A stretch of DNA of 40,391 nt from Rhizobium sp. Q54. GTDB lineage: Bacteria > Pseudomonadota > Alphaproteobacteria > SMXQ01. Shown here piece by piece: positions 1-8,594 of the stretch (its first letter is position 1; each line of letters starts with the position of its first letter). Position numbers and translations under genes: made by a program. Under the pieces are notes generated by a model. The model was given only the letters and a program-made list of their open reading frames with translations. It was not told the DNA's origin and searched no databases. The stretch lies in assembly GCA_945861615.1 (NCBI GenBank), contig CAMAVH010000007.1, positions 1 through 40,391 of the forward strand, in the 5' to 3' direction.

Positions 1-383
1 GTTCGGGCCGCACCGGCCTTGGCGAGGTGGTGCTGGTGGTCTTCGACCCCAAGGTCCTGTCCTACGGCGACCTGCTCAAGGCCTTCTGGGAGAGCCACGA
101 TCCGACCCAAGGGATGCGTCAGGGCAACGACGTCGGCACCCAATACCGCTCGGGCATCTACACGACGTCGCCGGAGCAGAAGCGGCTCGCGGAAGCCTCC
201 AAGGCGGCATATGAGGCCGCGTTGAAGCAGGCCGGCCATCGTGCCATCACCACCGAGATCCTCGAGGCCCCGACCTTCTATTATGCCGAGGCCTATCATC
301 AGCAATATCTCGGCAAGAATCCGAACGGCTACTGCAACCTCGGCGGCGTCGGCGTGAGCTGCGCCATGCCGGCGCAAAAATAG
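1..383 (+). CDS. msrA: Peptide-methionine (S)-S-oxide reductase MsrA, 3' part only
   Basis: This is the C-terminal part of MsrA, which reduces methionine-S-sulfoxide in proteins and free methionine. The gene begins before the window; the first complete codon is at base 3 and 126 residues are visible before the TAG at 381. Family features seen are [10 protein letters not shown] near the visible start, the segment FWESHDPTQ, the block [13 protein letters not shown], and a C-terminal GYC...GVSC pair. In MsrA these two late cysteines are the usual resolving residues. The catalytic GCFW motif lies upstream and cannot be checked. An internal ATG at 27 is not a plausible start because conserved MsrA sequence continues in frame before it. 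Confidence 0.93.
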   Translation, partial: SGRTGLGEVVLVVFDPKVLSYGDLLKAFWESHDPTQGMRQGNDVGTQYRSGIYTTSPEQKRLAEASKAAYEAALKQAGHRAITTEILEAPTFYYAEAYHQQYLGKNPNGYCNLGGVGVSCAMPAQK

Positions 384-477
384 TTCCGCTGCCGCGTAAT
401 CCCGCTGTCACGAAGCGCGGAGACAATCGGCTTGCGGGCATTCGCTCGCGAGCTGGGGTCAAGCGGGAGAGCGGAAG

Positions 478-1653
478 ATGAGAACGCGGGATTTCATTCG
501 TATCGGGGCGATCTGCGCGGGGTTGGCTCTGAGCAGCGGTGCAAGCGCGGCCATGGCACAGTACAACACGTTGAACGGCGAGCGCCCTGTGATCGCTGGC
601 CATCGTGGCGCAGCCGGTTATTTGCCGGACCATACGCTCGAAGGCTACAAGCTGGCGATCGAGATGGGCGCCGACTTCATCGAGCCCGATTTGGTGGCGA
701 CCAAGGACGGCGTGCTGATCGCGCGGCACGAGCCGATGATCGGCGAAACGACGGATGTCGCGGAGCGGCCCGAATTTGCCGCGCGCAAATCGACACGCGT
801 GCTTGACGGCGTCGAGGTCAGCGATTGGTTCGTCAGCGATTTCACGCTGGCCGAGATCAAGACCTTGCGCGCCAAGCAGCCGCTGGCAGAACGCGATCAA
901 TCGCCGAACGGCAAGTTCATGGTGCCGACGCTGCAGGAGGTCATCGATCTCGCGAAGGCGGAATCGGCGCGGCTGGGCCGCGTCATCGGCATCTACCCCG
1001 AGACCAAGCATCCGACCTACCATCAGTCCATCCGGTTGCCGTTGGAGGATCGCCTGCTCATTACCCTTGAACAGGCCGGCTGGACGCAAAAGACGTCGCC
1101 GGTGATCATTCAGAGCTTCGAAGTCGCCAACCTCAAATATCTGCGCGGCAAGACCCAGGTGCGCATCGCGCAATTGGTGGACGGTGGCGGCTTGTCGCCC
1201 GAGGGCGAGATGCTATCGCGCCCGCCATCGGCGCAGCCTTACGATTTCGTCGTCGCGGGCGACGCGCGCACCAACAAAGATTTGCTGACGCCGATGGGCC
1301 TCGCGGAGATTGCGACCTATGCCGACATCGTCGCGCCGTGGAAGGCCTATCTCATCCCCTCGCGCCAGATCGACCGGGATGGCGACGGCAAGATGGACGA
1401 TTTCAATGGCGACGGGGCGATGGACGAACGCGACCGCGTCCTGATGCCGCCGACCGATATCATCAAGAACGCCCATGCGGCCGGCCTCATGGTGCATAGC
1501 TGGACCTTCCGCAACGAGCCGCGCCGATTGGCGTCCGATTTCGCCGGCGATCCGCTCGCCGAATATAAAGCCTTCTTCGCGGCCGGGCTCGACGGGTTGT
1601 TCAGCGATTTTCCAGACACGGCGGTGAAAGCGCGGAACCTGATCTCACGGTAA
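478..1653 (+). CDS. glpQ: Secreted glycerophosphodiester phosphodiesterase (GlpQ-like)
   Basis: The product (391 aa) should hydrolyse glycerophosphodiesters from phospholipid turnover to glycerol-3-phosphate and an alcohol. A signal peptide covers roughly residues 1-28 (hydrophobic core, then ASAAMAQ), so it acts in the periplasm. The GDPD catalytic motifs are intact: HRG at 42-44, E69 and D71 in FIEPDLV, and H84 in ARHEP. PETKHP and the C-terminal SWTFRNE block also fit GlpQ rather than the short cytoplasmic UgpQ type. Residues 299-319 contain two DxDGDG-like loops that resemble EF-hand calcium loops, an unusual insert. The ATG has a GGAG about 9 nt upstream. No glp transporter gene is adjacent. 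A terminator hairpin follows immediately. The exact gene symbol is by similarity only. Confidence 0.9.
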   Translation: MRTRDFIRIGAICAGLALSSGASAAMAQYNTLNGERPVIAGHRGAAGYLPDHTLEGYKLAIEMGADFIEPDLVATKDGVLIARHEPMIGETTDVAERPEFAARKSTRVLDGVEVSDWFVSDFTLAEIKTLRAKQPLAERDQSPNGKFMVPTLQEVIDLAKAESARLGRVIGIYPETKHPTYHQSIRLPLEDRLLITLEQAGWTQKTSPVIIQSFEVANLKYLRGKTQVRIAQLVDGGGLSPEGEMLSRPPSAQPYDFVVAGDARTNKDLLTPMGLAEIATYADIVAPWKAYLIPSRQIDRDGDGKMDDFNGDGAMDERDRVLMPPTDIIKNAHAAGLMVHSWTFRNEPRRLASDFAGDPLAEYKAFFAAGLDGLFSDFPDTAVKARNLISR

Positions 1654-1655
1654 GC

Positions 1656-1676
1656 AAACGGCCAGACGGCCGTTTT
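1656..1676 (+). terminator. Rho-independent terminator after the phosphodiesterase gene
   Basis: A perfect 8-bp stem (AAACGGCC / GGCCGTTT) with a 4-nt loop starts just after the stop codon and ends in four T residues. It is well placed to end transcription of the phosphodiesterase gene. Confidence 0.7.
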
Positions 1677-1704
1677 GTGCGACGAAAGAAACGATGCTGA
1701 GCGG

Positions 1705-1733
1705 GAAGGGGCATCATTCCGTGATGCCCCTTC
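1705..1733. terminator. Second perfect hairpin, possible backup terminator
   Basis: A perfect 12-bp inverted repeat (GAAGGGGCATCA / TGATGCCCCTTC) with a 5-nt loop lies 29 nt after the first hairpin. It has no long T-run, so it may be a backup terminator, an mRNA-stabilising structure or a repeat element. It lies before the MFS gene. Confidence 0.45.
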
Positions 1734-1816
1734 GTCGTTCGCGGAGTATGATTTGCCGCATTCGACAATGACAAGAAAAACGCCGCCCTCCTGAAGGGCC
1801 GCGAGAGGGAGGAGTT

Positions 1817-3079
1817 TTGCTGGGCGGTTTGATGAGCGGCGGGATCGCCCGCGCCCTGCGCTATCCGCAGTATCGCAATTTCGCCCTCGGCGACGTGACG
1901 TCGCTCATCGGCACCTGGGTGCAGCGCGTCGCCATCGGCTGGCTGACATGGGAACTCACCGAATCGGGCGCCTGGCTCGGCATCGTCGCCTTCGCCGAAC
2001 TTGGCCCTTCCATCCTGTTCAGCCCGATCGGCGGCGCCCATGCCGACCGTTTCGAGCGCCGGCTGATGGCAATGAGCACGGAAATCCTGCTCATGCTGCA
2101 ATCGCTGGCCTTCGTCCTGCTGGTCTTCACCGGCTGGATCGATATCTGGTGGGTGGTGGCGCTGACAGGCTTGCGCGGCGCGCTTAACAGCTGGAGCCAT
2201 CCGGCGCGTCAATCGCTGATCTCCAGCCTGGTGCCGCGCGACCAATTGCCGACCGCGGTGTCGATGAACGCCGTGCTGTTCAACATCGCCCGCTTCATCG
2301 GCCCGGCGGTCGCCGGCCTCATCATCGTCGAATGGGGTATCGGCTACGCGTTCCTGGTCAATACCGCGAGCTTCGTCCTCTTCATCTGGGTGCTCTACAG
2401 ATTGCGGCCGGCCTATGCCGATAAGATCGAACGCAAGCGCCAGCCGCTGATGACCCAGCTGCTCGAAGGCTATGGCTACGTCATCCGCCATCCGGGCATC
2501 GGGCCGATCATGCTGATGCTGCTGCTCACCGCGCTGTTCGGCCGGCCGATCGCCGAGCTGCTGCCCGGCTTCGCCGGCGCGGTCTATCAGAACGGCGCCC
2601 AGGGACTCGCCTGGATGACGTCGAGCATGGGCGTCGGCGCCATGATCGGCGGATTCATCATCGCCCAACGCGGCCATGTGGCGGGCCTGACCCGGGTGGT
2701 GATGGCGATGACCTGCCTCATGGGCTTGTCGCTGCTGGTCTTTTCGATCGTGCCGTGGTTTCCCGCCGCATTGCTTGCCATCTCGCTGGCGAGTTGCGCC
2801 ATCGCGACGATGTCGATCTCCTGCCAGTCGCTGATTCAGACCCAGGTGGACGGCGCCCTGCGCGGCCGCGTGATCAGCGTCTACGGCATGATCTTCCGCA
2901 TGGGCCCGGCCCTCGGGGCCCTGATCATGGGCGGCCTGGTCGATAATCTCGGCTGGCGCTGGCCGATCGCCGGCGGCGCGGTCGTCTGTCTGGCCACCTG
3001 GTGGTGGGGCCAGAGCCGCGCCTCGCGTATCGGCGCCGTCATGGAAAAGCCGGCTTCAGAAAAGCCGGCTTCGCTCTAA
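1817..3079 (+). CDS. MFS transporter, MFS_3/EntS-like exporter
   Basis: A 420-residue inner-membrane protein with about 12 hydrophobic segments. The N-terminal block LRYPQYRNFALGDVTSLIGTWVQRVAIGWL and the loop GGAHADRFERR are typical of the MFS_3 (EntS-like) exporters; substrates in this group include siderophores and drugs, and none can be assigned here. The ORF opens with TTG at 1817, only 2 nt after GGAG; an in-frame ATG at 1832 is a reasonable alternative. The gene stands 52 nt before dusB in the same direction and may be co-transcribed with it. Its last residues come from a 15-bp tandem duplication (3044-3073), giving EKPASEKPASL, so the extreme C-terminus is probably dispensable. Confidence 0.85.
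   Translation: MLGGLMSGGIARALRYPQYRNFALGDVTSLIGTWVQRVAIGWLTWELTESGAWLGIVAFAELGPSILFSPIGGAHADRFERRLMAMSTEILLMLQSLAFVLLVFTGWIDIWWVVALTGLRGALNSWSHPARQSLISSLVPRDQLPTAVSMNAVLFNIARFIGPAVAGLIIVEWGIGYAFLVNTASFVLFIWVLYRLRPAYADKIERKRQPLMTQLLEGYGYVIRHPGIGPIMLMLLLTALFGRPIAELLPGFAGAVYQNGAQGLAWMTSSMGVGAMIGGFIIAQRGHVAGLTRVVMAMTCLMGLSLLVFSIVPWFPAALLAISLASCAIATMSISCQSLIQTQVDGALRGRVISVYGMIFRMGPALGALIMGGLVDNLGWRWPIAGGAVVCLATWWWGQSRASRIGAVMEKPASEKPASL
3044..3073. repeat. 15-bp tandem duplication at the 3' end of the MFS gene
   Basis: Two adjacent 15-bp units, GAAAAGCCGGCTTCA and GAAAAGCCGGCTTCG, differ at one base. They are in frame and encode EKPAS twice at the protein's end. Each contains the palindrome AGCCGGCT. 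Confidence 0.85.
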
Positions 3080-3131
3080 GGCTTGCGCCGACAGCCTGTC
3101 CTTTGCGGGCTCTTCCGTGTAAAGAAACCTC

Positions 3132-4133
3132 ATGAATTCGCGATCTTTCAGCATCGGCGGCGTCGCGATCGGCGGCCGCGTCCTGACCGCGCCGATGACC
3201 GGCGTGTCGGACCTGCCGTTCCGTCGCGCCGCATCGAAGCTCGGCGCGCCCTATGTCGCGACCGAGATGGTCGCCTGCGACATGTTCGCGCGCGGCCGCG
3301 CCGATGTGCTGCGCCGCGCCGCCGTCGGCGATGGGCTGCCCTTGATGGTCATCCAGCTCGTCGGCCGCGAGGCGCAGTGGCTCGCCAAGGGCGCGGCGCT
3401 GGCCGAGGCGGCGGGCGCCGAGATCATCGACATCAACATGGGCTGCCCGGCCAAGGAAGTGACCGGTGCTCTGTCGGGTTCGGCGCTGATGCGCGATCTC
3501 GATCAGGCCGAGCGGCTGATCGCCGCCACCGTGGCGGCGACGAGGCGTCCCGTCACGCTCAAGATGCGCCTCGGCTGGGACGACGCCATGCGCAACGCAC
3601 CGGAGCTGGCGCAACGCGCCGAACGCGCCGGCGTACAGGCCATCACCGTTCATGGCCGCACGCGCCAGCAGTTTTATAAAGGCAACGCCGACTGGCGCGC
3701 CGTCGCGTTGGTCAAGCAGGCGGTGACGATTCCGGTGATCGTCAACGGCGACATCGTCGATGCGGCGAGCGCGCGGGTGGCGCTGGCGCAGTCGGGCGCC
3801 GACGCGGTGATGATCGGGCGCGGGGCCTATGGCCGTCCATGGATCGCCGCCGCCATCGACGCGGCGCTGGACGGCGGCGCGTTCGCCGAGCCGAACATGC
3901 CGTCGCGCCTCGCGATCGCCCTCGATCATCTGGCCGACAGCATCGGCTTCTACGGCGACGAGCATGGCCTCAAGATCTTCCGCAAGCATCTTGGCTGGTA
4001 TGTCGAGTTCGCGCCGGTCGGCGACGCTGAATCGCGCCGCGCGGCCAAGTCGCGGCTGTGCCGTTTGCAGAGCGCGCGCGAGGTTGAAGCGGCCCTGACG
4101 GCTCTGTGGGCCGCGCCGGCCGTCGCCGCTTAA
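3132..4133 (+). CDS. dusB: tRNA-dihydrouridine synthase, DusB/NifR3 type
   Basis: This FMN-dependent enzyme (333 aa) reduces specific uridines of tRNA to dihydrouridine, using NADPH, in the cytoplasm. The N-terminus has the family motif APMTGVSDLPFR. The catalytic cysteine sits in DINMGCPAKEVTG, and LKMRLGW, VHGRTRQQFYKG, VNGDI and MIGRGAYGRPW form the FMN- and tRNA-binding barrel. The spacing and MGCPAK form match DusB rather than DusA. In many alphaproteobacteria dusB lies beside ntrBC, but no ntr gene is present here, so this may be a second paralogue. Start ATG 3132 has only a weak purine-rich site upstream (AAAGAAA). Confidence 0.9.
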   Translation: MNSRSFSIGGVAIGGRVLTAPMTGVSDLPFRRAASKLGAPYVATEMVACDMFARGRADVLRRAAVGDGLPLMVIQLVGREAQWLAKGAALAEAAGAEIIDINMGCPAKEVTGALSGSALMRDLDQAERLIAATVAATRRPVTLKMRLGWDDAMRNAPELAQRAERAGVQAITVHGRTRQQFYKGNADWRAVALVKQAVTIPVIVNGDIVDAASARVALAQSGADAVMIGRGAYGRPWIAAAIDAALDGGAFAEPNMPSRLAIALDHLADSIGFYGDEHGLKIFRKHLGWYVEFAPVGDAESRRAAKSRLCRLQSAREVEAALTALWAAPAVAA

Positions 4134-4505
4134 GCTAGCTTCCATCTCATGCCATGCGGCTGCGCGTTTCGCGCCGCGCCGCCATTTTGCGCATTGCGCG
4201 GCAGCGACTGCCCCATTTTCCGCCAATTATACGAATATTGGGAATTCGTGTTTATTTTTGAACATATGTCGCGATCCAGCCTTTGCGCGCGCATGGGCTG
4301 CTTCGCGCAGCATCGAAACGGGAAGCGCCCCGCCGACGCAATATCCTTCTTAACGGATCAGCTGTTAGCCCGGACTGAAACGGTGAGTTGACGGCAATTC
4401 ACCGATGCGAAACGCGACATGGCTGCCATCGGGCTGGCACATAGCTTGCAAAAAATCCACTATCGCCCTTCCGCGCTCTCTTTCATCGAGTCTATGAGGT
4501 TACCC
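4134..4505. other. Intergenic region upstream of the first Bug receptor
   Basis: About 370 bp between dusB and the receptor gene. The middle (about 4220-4270) is notably AT-rich for this window and contains an inverted repeat with 6-bp arms, ACGAAT (4231-4236) and ATTCGT (4244-4249). It probably carries the receptor gene's promoter, though I cannot place -35/-10 boxes with confidence. Short open frames here lack a ribosome-binding site and resemble nothing. Confidence 0.4.
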
Positions 4506-5528
4506 ATGCATCGCTTCTTCCATCGCAACGCAGCTTGTTTGATCGGCGTCGCCGCCGCACTGCTTGCCACGCCTGCAAGCGCGCAAAGCGCCGCCGCGTT
4601 TTACAAAGGTAAGACGCTGAGCGTCGTCGTCGGCAGCAGCCCCGGCGGCGGCTACGACACTTACAGCAGGGCGCTGGCGCGCTATCTCGCGCCGCACGTT
4701 CCCGGCGTGTCCAACATCATCGTCCGCAACATGCCGGGCGCCGGCAGCTTGACCGCCGTGATGCATCTCAACACCACGGCGGAGAAGGACGGCACCGTGA
4801 TGACCGCCTTCAACAGCGGCCTGTTCAACGATTCGATCGGCGCCGGCGATAAGGCGAAAGTGAAATTCACCGATTACGCCTTCGTCGGCAGCGTCACCAG
4901 CGACTTCCGCGTCTGCTATAGCTGGGGCGCCAAGAACATCAAGAATTGGGACAATTTCTCCAAGCGCGGCGAAACCGTTTTCGGCGCCACCGGCATCAAC
5001 TCGAACTCTTACAACGGCGGCGCGATGATCAAGAACATCTTCGGCTTGCCGATGAAGATCATCCACGCCTATCCGGGCAACGCCGAAGTGTTCCTCGCGG
5101 TCGAGCGCGGCGAATTGGACGGCTCCTGCCTGTCTTGGACGTCGCTGCCCGACGAATGGATCACGTCGAAGAAGATCGACATTCTTCTGCGTCTCGGCAC
5201 CGGCACGCGCCCGGGCATTCCCGACGGCGTGCCGTTCATCGGCGATGTCGCCAAGACGCAAGAGCAGAAGGACGTGATCGACGTGCTGCTGGCGTCGGGC
5301 GAATTGGGTCGTCCTTACGTCATGTCGAAAGACGTTCCGGCCGACCGCCTGGCGGTGATGCGCGCCGGCTTCATGGCGACGATGAAGGATGCGGCGTTCC
5401 TCGCGGAAGCCAAGAAGTTGGGACTCGAGGTCGATCCGACCGACGGCGCGACGGCGCAGACCGTTGTCGCCAAGCTTTATACCTTTCCGCCGGAGACGGT
5501 GGCGAAGGCGCAAGCAGCCCTGAAATAA
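4506..5528 (+). CDS. Bug/TctC-like periplasmic solute-binding protein (TTT family)
   Basis: A 340-residue secreted receptor of the tripartite tricarboxylate transporter class. A signal peptide spans about residues 1-27 (ending TPASAQ). The mature N-terminus FYKGKTLSVVVGSSPGGGYDTYSRALARYL and the following NMPGAGSLTA are hallmark Bug sequences. I chose ATG 4506 because GAGG lies 6 nt upstream and the signal peptide begins there; the frame is open back to 4419. Bug proteins bind carboxylates or other small organic anions, and the ligand here is unknown. No TctA/TctB membrane genes are nearby, which is common for orphan Bug receptors. The next gene, an M20-type hydrolase, is separated from it by a strong terminator. 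Confidence 0.88.
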   Translation: MHRFFHRNAACLIGVAAALLATPASAQSAAAFYKGKTLSVVVGSSPGGGYDTYSRALARYLAPHVPGVSNIIVRNMPGAGSLTAVMHLNTTAEKDGTVMTAFNSGLFNDSIGAGDKAKVKFTDYAFVGSVTSDFRVCYSWGAKNIKNWDNFSKRGETVFGATGINSNSYNGGAMIKNIFGLPMKIIHAYPGNAEVFLAVERGELDGSCLSWTSLPDEWITSKKIDILLRLGTGTRPGIPDGVPFIGDVAKTQEQKDVIDVLLASGELGRPYVMSKDVPADRLAVMRAGFMATMKDAAFLAEAKKLGLEVDPTDGATAQTVVAKLYTFPPETVAKAQAALK

Positions 5529-5553
5529 AACGCGCGTTTCGCAGCGTGATCCC

Positions 5554-5584
5554 AACGGGGCGCGGTTCATCCGCGCCCCGTTTT
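5554..5584 (+). terminator. Rho-independent terminator after the Bug receptor gene
   Basis: A perfect 12-bp GC-rich stem (AACGGGGCGCGG / CCGCGCCCCGTT) with a 5-nt loop, ending in TTTT. It starts 25 nt after the receptor stop codon and separates that gene from the M20-type gene. Confidence 0.85.
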
Positions 5585-5647
5585 GACGCATAATGCCTCG
5601 CCGTTCGCCCGGCGATTTCAACGTGACTCTCGGAGAGGATTCCCCCC

Positions 5648-6928
5648 ATGGCTTTGGATAAAGACGCCGCGAAAAAAGTTCTGGCGCAGATCGACCGCAA
5701 CGAACTGGCGCAGCTCGGCTGCGACCTTGCCAACATCCCGAGCCCGACGGGCCTGGAAAAGGGCATGGCGGATTTCATTCTCGATTGGTTCGCCGCCAAC
5801 GGCTTGAAAGGCGTGCGCCAGGAGGTTGAGGTCGGCCGGCCCAACGCCGTCGGCATCCTGAAGGGCGACGGCACCGGCCTCAGCCTTGGCTTCAATGGTC
5901 ATACCGATACCAGCTTCACCGGAACTAGCGCCGATGCGCGCATGACGACGCTGACCGAATCGGCGGAAGACCTGCGCGGCCGCATCGTCGGCGACAAGGT
6001 GCATGGTCTCGGCATCTCCAACATGAAGGGCGGCGTCGCCGCTTTCATGATGGCCGGCAAGGCGCTGAAGAACAGCGGCATCCAGCTCAAGGGCGACGTG
6101 GTGCTCGCCGCCGTGGTCGGCGAAATCTCGCGCAGCCCGATCGGCCAGTTCCAAAGCCAGGAATATCGCGGCGAGGGCGCCGGTACGCGCCATTTGCTGA
6201 CCCACGGCATGCATACCGACTACGCGGTGGTGGCCGACGGCTCCGACCTCAACATCGTCTGGACGCAGATGGGCGTCGTGCAGGTCAAGATCACCTGCTT
6301 CGGCAAGGCGCAGGCCGCCTGGGGCAGCAAGCGTTCGATCAAGCCGATGGACGAGTTCAACGCCATCATCAAGATGACCAAGATCATCGCCGCCATCGAA
6401 AAATGGGGCGCGGCCTTCGAGGAGAAATATATCTACGAATCGCCGACCGGCCCGCTGTGGCCGAAGGTCAACATCGGCGCAATCGAGGGCGGCGCGCCCT
6501 ATCGCCCAAATTATTTCCCCGGCGTCTGCACGCTCTATGTCGACGTCCGCATGCCGCCGCAGGTCCGCCCCGTGCAGATCAAGCATGAGATGGAGCAGGC
6601 GCTCAACGCGCTCGGCGTGCAGTACGATCTCGAGCTTTATAAGTCTCTGCTCGGCTACGAGGGCAAGAAGGTCGATCCGCTGGTCGATAGCGCCAACGAG
6701 GTGCACCAGTTCTTGTTCGGCGACAAGATCAAGACCGAATCGGTCGAACGCGCCAGCATCTGGACAGACACCAATATCTATAACGAGCTGGGCATTCCGG
6801 CGGTCAAGATCGGCCCGCGCGGCCGGCGCAGCGGCCGCATGGAGGAGATCGATATCGACGTGATGCTGCGTGCGGCGCAGATCTACGCGCTGATGGCGCT
6901 CGATATCTGCAGTCGGCCGCGCGACTGA
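5648..6928 (+). CDS. M20-fold metallopeptidase/deacylase with atypical metal site
   Basis: The 426-residue protein has the M20 (ArgE/DapE/CPG2) layout: a catalytic domain, an inserted dimerisation domain at about 205-320, then the end of the catalytic domain. GHTD is present (H85, D87). The usual bridging aspartate is asparagine (GLGISNMKGG, N125). The usual EE pair is GEI (E159, I160). The dimerisation-domain histidine is absent (FGKAQAAWG), and the final zinc histidine is not seen in GPRGRRSGRMEE. It may be a divergent enzyme with altered metal use or a non-hydrolytic homologue. ATG 5648 follows a strong GGAGAGGA site. It ends 6 nt before convergent rlpA. Substrate unknown. Confidence 0.82.
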   Translation: MALDKDAAKKVLAQIDRNELAQLGCDLANIPSPTGLEKGMADFILDWFAANGLKGVRQEVEVGRPNAVGILKGDGTGLSLGFNGHTDTSFTGTSADARMTTLTESAEDLRGRIVGDKVHGLGISNMKGGVAAFMMAGKALKNSGIQLKGDVVLAAVVGEISRSPIGQFQSQEYRGEGAGTRHLLTHGMHTDYAVVADGSDLNIVWTQMGVVQVKITCFGKAQAAWGSKRSIKPMDEFNAIIKMTKIIAAIEKWGAAFEEKYIYESPTGPLWPKVNIGAIEGGAPYRPNYFPGVCTLYVDVRMPPQVRPVQIKHEMEQALNALGVQYDLELYKSLLGYEGKKVDPLVDSANEVHQFLFGDKIKTESVERASIWTDTNIYNELGIPAVKIGPRGRRSGRMEEIDIDVMLRAAQIYALMALDICSRPRD

Positions 6929-6934
6929 GCGGGC

Positions 6935-7384
6935 TTAGACGCCGCCGGCCGGCTGGTCGGCGGCGAATTGCTCGATCTTGACGCGGGCTGTGCCAATCTC
7001 TGTCATGCCGATGTCGCGCGCCGCCTGGGCGGAGAGGTCGATGATGCGGTTGCGCGCATAGGGGCCGCGGTCGTTGATCCGCACCTTGACCGTGCGTCCA
7101 TTATCGATTCGCGTCACGCGCACCACGCTGCCGAACGGCAACGTGCGGTGCGCCGCGGTCAAGCCGTTCATGTCATAGCTTTCGCCGTTGGCCGTCAGAC
7201 GGCCATGGTGGCTCTGGCCGTACCAGGAGGCGACGCCCTGTTGGGTAAAGCTCGGCGCGGGCGCCGGCGCGCTGAGGACGGGGGCGGGCGCCGGTGCGGG
7301 CGACGGCGCCGGCCGGGGGGCGGCGCAGGCCGCCAGACTCGCGGCCGAGGCCAGCGCGAGTAAAAGTTTCAGCCGTGTCGCCAT
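6935..7384 (-). CDS. rlpA: RlpA-like septal ring lytic transglycosylase lipoprotein
   Basis: A 149-residue lipoprotein related to RlpA, which cleaves denuded glycan strands of peptidoglycan near the septum. A lipobox LAAC places the lipidated cysteine at residue 20. A Pro/Ala-rich linker of about 35 residues follows, then a double-psi beta-barrel domain: GVASWYG, GESYD, LTAAHRTLPFG, VRINDRGPY and IDLSAQAARDIG. The Glu, His and Asp expected in the RlpA active cleft are all present. There is no SPOR domain, so this is a short form. I preferred ATG 7384 (GAGG upstream, good lipoprotein signal) over the in-frame GTG at 7423. Confidence 0.9.
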   Translation of the reverse strand: MATRLKLLLALASAASLAACAAPRPAPSPAPAPAPVLSAPAPAPSFTQQGVASWYGQSHHGRLTANGESYDMNGLTAAHRTLPFGSVVRVTRIDNGRTVKVRINDRGPYARNRIIDLSAQAARDIGMTEIGTARVKIEQFAADQPAGGV

Positions 7385-7466
7385 TGCGGAAAGCCTCTGT
7401 CGATCATCGACGGAAAAACGCACGAGGCCGGGCAGAGTTCCCGGCCGGCAGGACTAAAATCCGCCG

Positions 7467-8459
7467 TCAAATCCGCGACTGTTCCATGGTCGAGGCGGCG
7501 AATGCCTCTTCAATGGAAAGATGCTTCACCGACAGGCCCTGCTCATGGTGATAGCGCAGGAAGGCCTCGATGGTGACGCGGTTGGCATCGATGCCATAGG
7601 GCCAGAAATCGCGGCCGAACAGCGCTTCCATCTCGGCGGCGAGCGCGTCGCTCCACGGATGGGTGATTTTCGGGATCGTCACGTTGCGCATGTCGTCGAG
7701 CGCCATGTCCTTGGCCTTGTCGAACGCCTTATAGACGCTTGCGGCGAGCCAAGGATTGGCCTTCAGCTTGCTCTCGAGGATGCCGATGACATGCATGATC
7801 GGGTAGATCCCGGTGCGCTTGTAATAGTCCTTTTCCGTGGCAACGAAATCGGGGAACAGGCGTCCGACGTTCGCCACTTTTTTAATGAAGCAGCTTGGCG
7901 CGCGCGGCGCGATCAATGCGTCGATCTCGCCTTTCTCCAGCATGTCGCTGAGCGTGCGGCCGGCCGGGATCGACGTCAGCGACACGCCCTTGGGCGGCGT
8001 GAAGGAGACCTTCTCGGTGCGACCAGCTTGTTCGAGCCCGCCCGAATGCCAAGTGAAGTCGGTCGGTAGTACGCCGTATTCGTCTTTCAGCATGCCGCGT
8101 ACCCAGGCGACGGCGCTGACCTGATATTCCGGCGCGCCAACCTTTTTGCCCTTGAGATCGGCCGGCGTTTTGATGCCGCGGTCGGTGCGAACGTAGATCG
8201 CCGAATGGCGGAATTTGCGGCCGGGAAACACAGGGATAGCGATATAGGGGCAATCGCCGCGCGCGCGCATGCTGGTGTAATTCGAGAAGCTCAGCTCGGT
8301 GACGTCGAACTCCTGGTGATGCAATGCGCGGTGGAACATTTCCTCCGGCTCGAGGTCGAAGTAGCGCATGTCGCAACCCTCGATCGTCACGCGCCCATCG
8401 TAAAGCGGCAGGGTGCGGTCATAATTCCAGCAGGCGACGGTCAGGGGCAGAAGGCTCAC
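7467..8459 (-). CDS. 4,5-dihydroxyphthalate decarboxylase-like / substrate-binding-fold protein
   Basis: The 330-residue protein resembles the Pht5 group, annotated either as 4,5-dihydroxyphthalate decarboxylase or as an ABC substrate-binding protein. Typical segments are LPLYDGRVTIEGCDM, FDVTELSFSNYT, YIAIPVFPGRKFRHSAIYVR, the PBP2-style block GIKTPADLKGKKVGAPEYQ, and GIYPIMHVIGI. No signal peptide is seen, which favours a cytoplasmic enzyme over a periplasmic receptor. It lies alone between rlpA and the DUF3572 gene. A phthalate 4,5-dioxygenase-like Rieske gene lies 26 kb away, but a pathway link is only a guess. Confidence 0.75.
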   Translation of the reverse strand: MSLLPLTVACWNYDRTLPLYDGRVTIEGCDMRYFDLEPEEMFHRALHHQEFDVTELSFSNYTSMRARGDCPYIAIPVFPGRKFRHSAIYVRTDRGIKTPADLKGKKVGAPEYQVSAVAWVRGMLKDEYGVLPTDFTWHSGGLEQAGRTEKVSFTPPKGVSLTSIPAGRTLSDMLEKGEIDALIAPRAPSCFIKKVANVGRLFPDFVATEKDYYKRTGIYPIMHVIGILESKLKANPWLAASVYKAFDKAKDMALDDMRNVTIPKITHPWSDALAAEMEALFGRDFWPYGIDANRVTIEAFLRYHHEQGLSVKHLSIEEAFAASTMEQSRI

Positions 8460-8594
8460 GGGCGTGCTCCGGATGCGGGGAAAAGGCGGGAGACGCTACC
8501 GCCGAAACCCTTTGAGGTCAAAGGGACCGCGCGTCAAAGGGCCTGTCAGGCAAGGCCGAAGGGCGTTACCCTCGCGGCGCAACAGGAGCGGCAA

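Noticed and set aside
247-1173. Long minus-strand open frame across msrA and the phosphodiesterase gene
   Set aside because: It is an antisense shadow of strongly conserved plus-strand genes, as are other long antisense frames in this GC-rich window.
4149-4391. 80-codon open frame between dusB and the Bug gene
   Set aside because: Composition is unlike a protein of this genome, no ribosome-binding site is visible and nothing similar is known to me.
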